This document shows, in pieces, positions 21,265-24,424 of a stretch of DNA of 24,424 bases. Each line of letters starts with the position of its first letter. Position 1 is the first letter of the stretch. The position numbers were made by a program, and so were the translations under genes. The DNA comes from Chloromonas sp. AAM2. Lineage: Eukaryota > Chlorophyta > Chlorophyceae > Chlamydomonadales > Chlamydomonadaceae. The notes beneath the pieces are model-generated. The model worked only from the letters and a program-made list of their open reading frames with translations. It did no database searches and had not been told where the DNA came from. The stretch spans positions 296 to 24,719 of the forward strand of contig QAXH01004299.1 in NCBI GenBank assembly GCA_004335635.1, written 5' to 3'.

Positions 21265-22165
21265 GATAGGCTCGCAAACGGACTGTTGGATACAGACTCT
21301 GGTCTGTGCAACCCAGCCAAAGGAAGATGTCAGCAGCGCAGATGGCTTCCTGTTGCCTCGTGCTTTAGAAGCGAGACGCCAAGGTATTTTCAACCAAGAA
21401 GACTCCAACCAAGAAGGCTTGAAAGACACTTTACGGAGCAGAGGCTATTTCTTCACGCAACTGTGGCAAAAAATAACGTCAATTTTTTAACGTCAAATAT
21501 TCTTTGGGATTGCCACCAGCGGTGCAGCCATCGCGTTGTCTGCGCGATTACGGCAGCAAAGAGCAAGACTTTTGCAGCATCGTGGGACTGTTCAACACGA
21601 TGAAGCGCGTTTGGGATTCACCGGGCACAGCAGTTCATAGCAAAACGCCCATGGGCCATTGCATGGTGCACTTGGCCTGCCCAGGTAAGCTGTACCTCGG
21701 ATTTGAAGTCTGATTTACGCCACTCAACTGGTTGGGCCTGCACGGGAGGGAAGAAGTGACTTCACGCCACCCTCAACGGTTGCCATGCAGTGTGTCAGCA
21801 ATGGCAGTACCCAAGCTGCGTTCTAACGTGCGGTCATTCGCTTTGCACGCCTTGTGCCACGGCCTGGCTCTCTCGCAACCCCAGCTGCCCAGTTTGTAGG
21901 TGAGTGCCGTGACAGGGAGGTAAGGTGTGGACAGGTCGCTGGGCGTGTGTGTCATATAACATTACAGTTATATCAGTTATATAACAGCCAGCCGACATTA
22001 CAGTTATATCAGCCCTTCAACTGCAGGTTGAAGCAATCAGCTCTCATCAAACAGGGCTGAGCTTTTCAAATGCAAACCCCGACACATCTTTCAGCATTGT
22101 TTGTGCTAATCCTGTACTAGAGCAGCTTGGGCAGCTGTGCAGGCAGCTATGTGCCCTGAAACAGA
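21265..22165. other. Downstream region of the FUZ-like gene, no clear gene
   Basis: No exon with recognisable homology is visible. The first part should be the FUZ-like 3' UTR. A TGTAA lies at about 22198-22202, just past this stretch, which would give a 3' UTR of roughly 0.9 kb if used. Small features are a doubled caaccaagaag near 21390-21415, two aacgtcaa copies near 21475-21500, and the GTTATAT motif cluster at 21954-22012. Confidence 0.4.
21954..22012. repeat. Cluster of GTTATAT/ATATAAC motifs with dyads and an 18-bp direct repeat
   Basis: An exact 18-mer, acattacagttatatcag, occurs at 21959-21976 and 21995-22012. ATATAAC (21954-21960) pairs with GTTATAT (21967-21973), and GTTATATAAC (21976-21985) is a perfect 10-bp palindrome. 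In total five copies of the 7-mer, in both orientations, fall within 59 bases. The stretch is markedly AT-rich against its surroundings. It lies about 150 bases before the open frame at 22166 and could be a promoter element for it. No factor is known to me. Confidence 0.75.
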
Positions 22166-23923
22166 TTGGTCCAAATTGGCGCTTCATGCAAGAACCTCTG
22201 TAACAGAGCAGCTCGAGCCGTGAAGCACTGTATCAGAGCAGCAGGCACCAAGTGCCGTGAAACACACCCCCAGGCTAGCTCGCGTGCACGCAGGGCGGCC
22301 ATCGACGCCCTACCTGTCAGCTGTCATGCACTGGACAACTTCCTATCAGAGCTTCTATCACAAGAGGGGAGGGATTCCAACCCGTCCAACCTACATGTGA
22401 AGGGGATTGCGACACATCAGGATAGTGGTGGTGGTGGCCAACCCCTCCTACCACATCGCGCCTTCACTGGCACTGGCTCACCCACCCAAGCCACCAGAGC
22501 AACACACCACCCAAGCACCTTCGACTGCACTGCCTCACCAAACCGCAGTCCTGGTGCAGGACGCCATACCAGTCCTGCAACTCGTGCAGCCTCATCCCAG
22601 CAAGGCAGCCGCACACACGCCCACCTCTCACCTTTAGCCCGAACTTGCCGTCACAGTACCCGTGCCCGCAGCAAGCTGACCCATGATGCCTGCACCACCA
22701 GTCTCATACCATGCACACCACAGACAGACCTTCCATCCTGCTTACCACCATCAGCAGTGGTCCCTGCAGCATCCGGCACCGCAACACCCACACCTGCTCT
22801 CTCAAACACAACCAATCATGAGCATGAGTACTGCCATCAGCCCGCCAGACCGCCGTCCTTGCCCACGGATCATCCTGCCCCTGCTTTTGGCTCGCATGAT
22901 GGTGTGCAGCCACACCAGCCTAATCAGTGTGCCGCCCGTGGTCCGCCTCACTGCAACGCACACACAGCCCTTCCACCCAGCCGCCGGTCGCGGTCCTGGC
23001 CAGGTCAGGCCATGTCAGCTGCCTCCTGCAGCACTGGTGCCCCATCTGAACAACCCTTGGCGCACGACAGCGGGCAAGCAGGTGCGGAGTTACCAGTGTC
23101 GGGTGGACCGGTCTCACAGGCGGTGGGGCCAGCGGTGCGGCAGCGCGTGCGCAGTGCTTCAACCTCCGGACGTAACCTGCATGTGGTAACAGCACACCCC
23201 TGGCCTGCCCACGTGACAGCAGCCCCTAGGCCGGCCTGCGTGACAGCAGATCTCACAGGGCTCAGCACCAGCGGCACCACAGGCTTAGCAGCGGGACAGG
23301 CGGGTCAAGTATTGTCAGTCAGCCCAGTGCTGCTGACTAGTGACGGCAGCGGCAGCAGTGGCAGTGTGGCAGGTGTGCAAGCCATGCGGATCAACACAGT
23401 GCCCACCGGCACTGGCGTGGCATGGAGTGAATCAGAGTGGACCGCAGGCATCACTGCAATGCCAGGCCATGCGCAGCAGGCTGACGATTGCAGTGAAGTA
23501 AGCGCTGCAGCTCCCCAAGGTTTGCGAGACAGAGGCGTCAGTGCCTGTTTGCCACCGGGTCATGACGGAATGCAGGGGCAGTCTTCAAGCCACCATCTGT
23601 GTTCGAAAGCACACCGCGTGGCGGAGAGGGGTGGTCGTTCGGCGGCGGACCACTGGACATACAACGGACGAGTTGCGGCCATGCGCAGCTTGCATGCAGA
23701 GCTTCATGCGGCAGGGATTGTGGCCAGGCCGCATGCAGAGCAGCAGGGGCATGGGGATGCAGGGGCGCGTGTGGTGCGGGTACGCACATGGTGTGCGGCC
23801 GCGCTGGGACAGCAGCAGGCGGTGGCGTCACCCCGCAGCGCACTAGCGGCCACGGGACGAGGCGTGGCGGCTCGGGTGGGACCTGCTCCGCAGCCGGCAG
23901 AGTTGCTGGTGGAAAGCTTCTAA
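22166..23923 (+). CDS. Low-complexity hypothetical protein, gene model unresolved
   Basis: One frame stays open for 585 codons and ends at TAA 23921-23923, far longer than expected by chance at this base composition. The product is rich in Ala, Ser, Thr, Pro, Gly and Gln, looks disordered, and matches no family I recognise. The open stretch begins at a TTG. Its first ATG is at 23012, giving about 304 residues from MSAASCSTG to LLVESF, so an upstream exon or an internal start is needed. Over about 22410-23189 a second frame on the same strand reads as a His/Pro/Gln-rich peptide, broken by TAG near 22635 and TGA near 22679. Either frame, or a splice between them, could be real. A decaying gene or a non-coding GC-rich stretch is also possible. 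Confidence 0.4.
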   Translation: MVQIGASCKNLCNRAARAVKHCIRAAGTKCRETHPQASSRARRAAIDALPVSCHALDNFLSELLSQEGRDSNPSNLHVKGIATHQDSGGGGQPLLPHRAFTGTGSPTQATRATHHPSTFDCTASPNRSPGAGRHTSPATRAASSQQGSRTHAHLSPLARTCRHSTRARSKLTHDACTTSLIPCTPQTDLPSCLPPSAVVPAASGTATPTPALSNTTNHEHEYCHQPARPPSLPTDHPAPAFGSHDGVQPHQPNQCAARGPPHCNAHTALPPSRRSRSWPGQAMSAASCSTGAPSEQPLAHDSGQAGAELPVSGGPVSQAVGPAVRQRVRSASTSGRNLHVVTAHPWPAHVTAAPRPACVTADLTGLSTSGTTGLAAGQAGQVLSVSPVLLTSDGSGSSGSVAGVQAMRINTVPTGTGVAWSESEWTAGITAMPGHAQQADDCSEVSAAAPQGLRDRGVSACLPPGHDGMQGQSSSHHLCSKAHRVAERGGRSAADHWTYNGRVAAMRSLHAELHAAGIVARPHAEQQGHGDAGARVVRVRTWCAAALGQQQAVASPRSALAATGRGVAARVGPAPQPAELLVESF

Positions 23924-23956
23924 GGAGCAGCCAGTGACCACCAGAGACTGGAGACG

Positions 23957-24304
23957 AACATGTCATCATCTCCAGGAATCATCGACCAGTCACACAGCAG
24001 CTTGTGTGATGCTACGGTTAGCTCCGGCTATAAGCTGAAGGATTGCATGTACTGCCAACAAACCAGGCATGACACAGTATGTCGAATGGTAGGATATGGA
24101 GGCGCGGACGCCTCTGGTGACCATGGATCAGTCTCACAGCAGCTTGAGTGATGCCAGGCCGCCGTCTAGCCCACGAGCCATTGCACGGCCGGCTGTTGGC
24201 AAGTCTTGGCCTCAACTTGCTCATATGCTCTGCACATGTGTTTACACAGACAGGGGAAGCATTGCGAGGGCAGACCAGCATCATAGCAAGCTGGTAATCT
24301 AAAG
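23957..24304 (+). other. Possible exons with duplicated DQSHSSL motif
   Basis: After TAA 23921-23923 the same frame reopens and encodes IIDQSHSSLCDATVSSGYKL around 23977-24036. A second frame at 24096-24302 encodes VTMDQSHSSLSDARPPSS and then a basic Pro/Ala-rich stretch, ending in TAA. The shared peptide suggests two exons, or two degenerate repeats, of one Ser-rich protein, perhaps the 3' end of the 22166 locus. I cannot place splice sites with confidence and recognise no family. Confidence 0.3.
23981..24155 (+). repeat. Direct repeat encoding DQSHSSL[CS]DA
   Basis: About 33 bases starting atcgaccagtcacacagcag at 23981 recur with a few substitutions starting atggatcagtctcacagcag at 24123. 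The copies are about 142 bases apart and in different reading frames. Several of the differences are third-position changes that keep Asp, Gln, Ser and His codons, as expected for a coding repeat under constraint. Confidence 0.7.
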
Positions 24305-24309
24305 GAGAG

Positions 24310-24355
24310 CCAATTCTTATCAGACACTGACTAACTAAGCAGACACACTATAAAA
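24310..24355 (+). promoter_or_regulatory. Candidate core promoter: CCAAT and TATA boxes
   Basis: CCAAT at 24310-24314 and TATAAAA at 24349-24355 are spaced about 35 bases apart on the plus strand. Transcription would begin near 24380, for a gene lying mostly beyond the window. Both motifs are short, and A-rich runs follow the TATA box, so chance occurrence is possible. Confidence 0.3.
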
Positions 24356-24424
24356 AAAAGAAGTTTGCCGGTTCTGGGACAGTTTGTGTGAATTGGTCTG
24401 TATTACCGCCAGCAACCATTGTGT

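Noticed and set aside
1..24424. tRNA, rRNA, transposon or virus-derived genes
   Set aside because: No cloverleaf with a convincing T-loop, no rRNA signature and no transposase, reverse transcriptase or capsid-like motif was recognised on either strand by eye.

Overview
The window looks like nuclear DNA of a green alga (Chlorophyta or a close relative). It is moderately GC-rich. Every recognisable gene is cut into short exons by GT-AG introns, and most acceptors read TGCAG|G. Two of the genes belong to plastid families: a RETICULATA-related envelope protein and an RsuA/RluB-type pseudouridine synthase. No bacterial operon, phage, CRISPR array, transposon, rRNA or tRNA gene was recognised.

Layout. 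(1) 99-5482, plus strand: the 3' part of a HEATR6-like HEAT/ARM-repeat protein, whose N-terminus lies before the window. (2) 6343-9148, plus strand: a complete eight-exon RETICULATA-related (DUF3411) gene with a probable transit peptide and a Gly/Asn linker. (3) 10362-14068, minus strand: a seven-exon S4-domain pseudouridine synthase resembling plant SVR1, convergent with gene 2 and divergent from gene 4. (4) 15867-21264, plus strand: a thirteen-exon gene that I read as a homologue of Fuzzy (FUZ), the three-longin-domain subunit of the CPLANE complex known from ciliogenesis and planar cell polarity. (5) 22166-24304, plus strand: a poorly resolved low-complexity region with a 585-codon open frame, a competing His/Pro/Gln-rich frame, and a duplicated serine-rich peptide motif near the window end. 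A candidate core promoter for a gene beyond the window lies near 24310-24355.

Genes 2 and 3 probably both act in the plastid (envelope protein; ribosomal RNA modification), but nothing here shows that they work together. Genes 1 and 4 are independent. Exon models were built by hand from splice consensus, phase continuity and remembered family sequences. Splice sites marked uncertain need transcript data.

The most interesting items are the FUZ-like gene in an apparently algal genome, a tandemly duplicated splice donor in the pseudouridine synthase gene that would give two in-frame isoforms, and a cluster of GTTATAT motifs upstream of the unresolved fifth locus.
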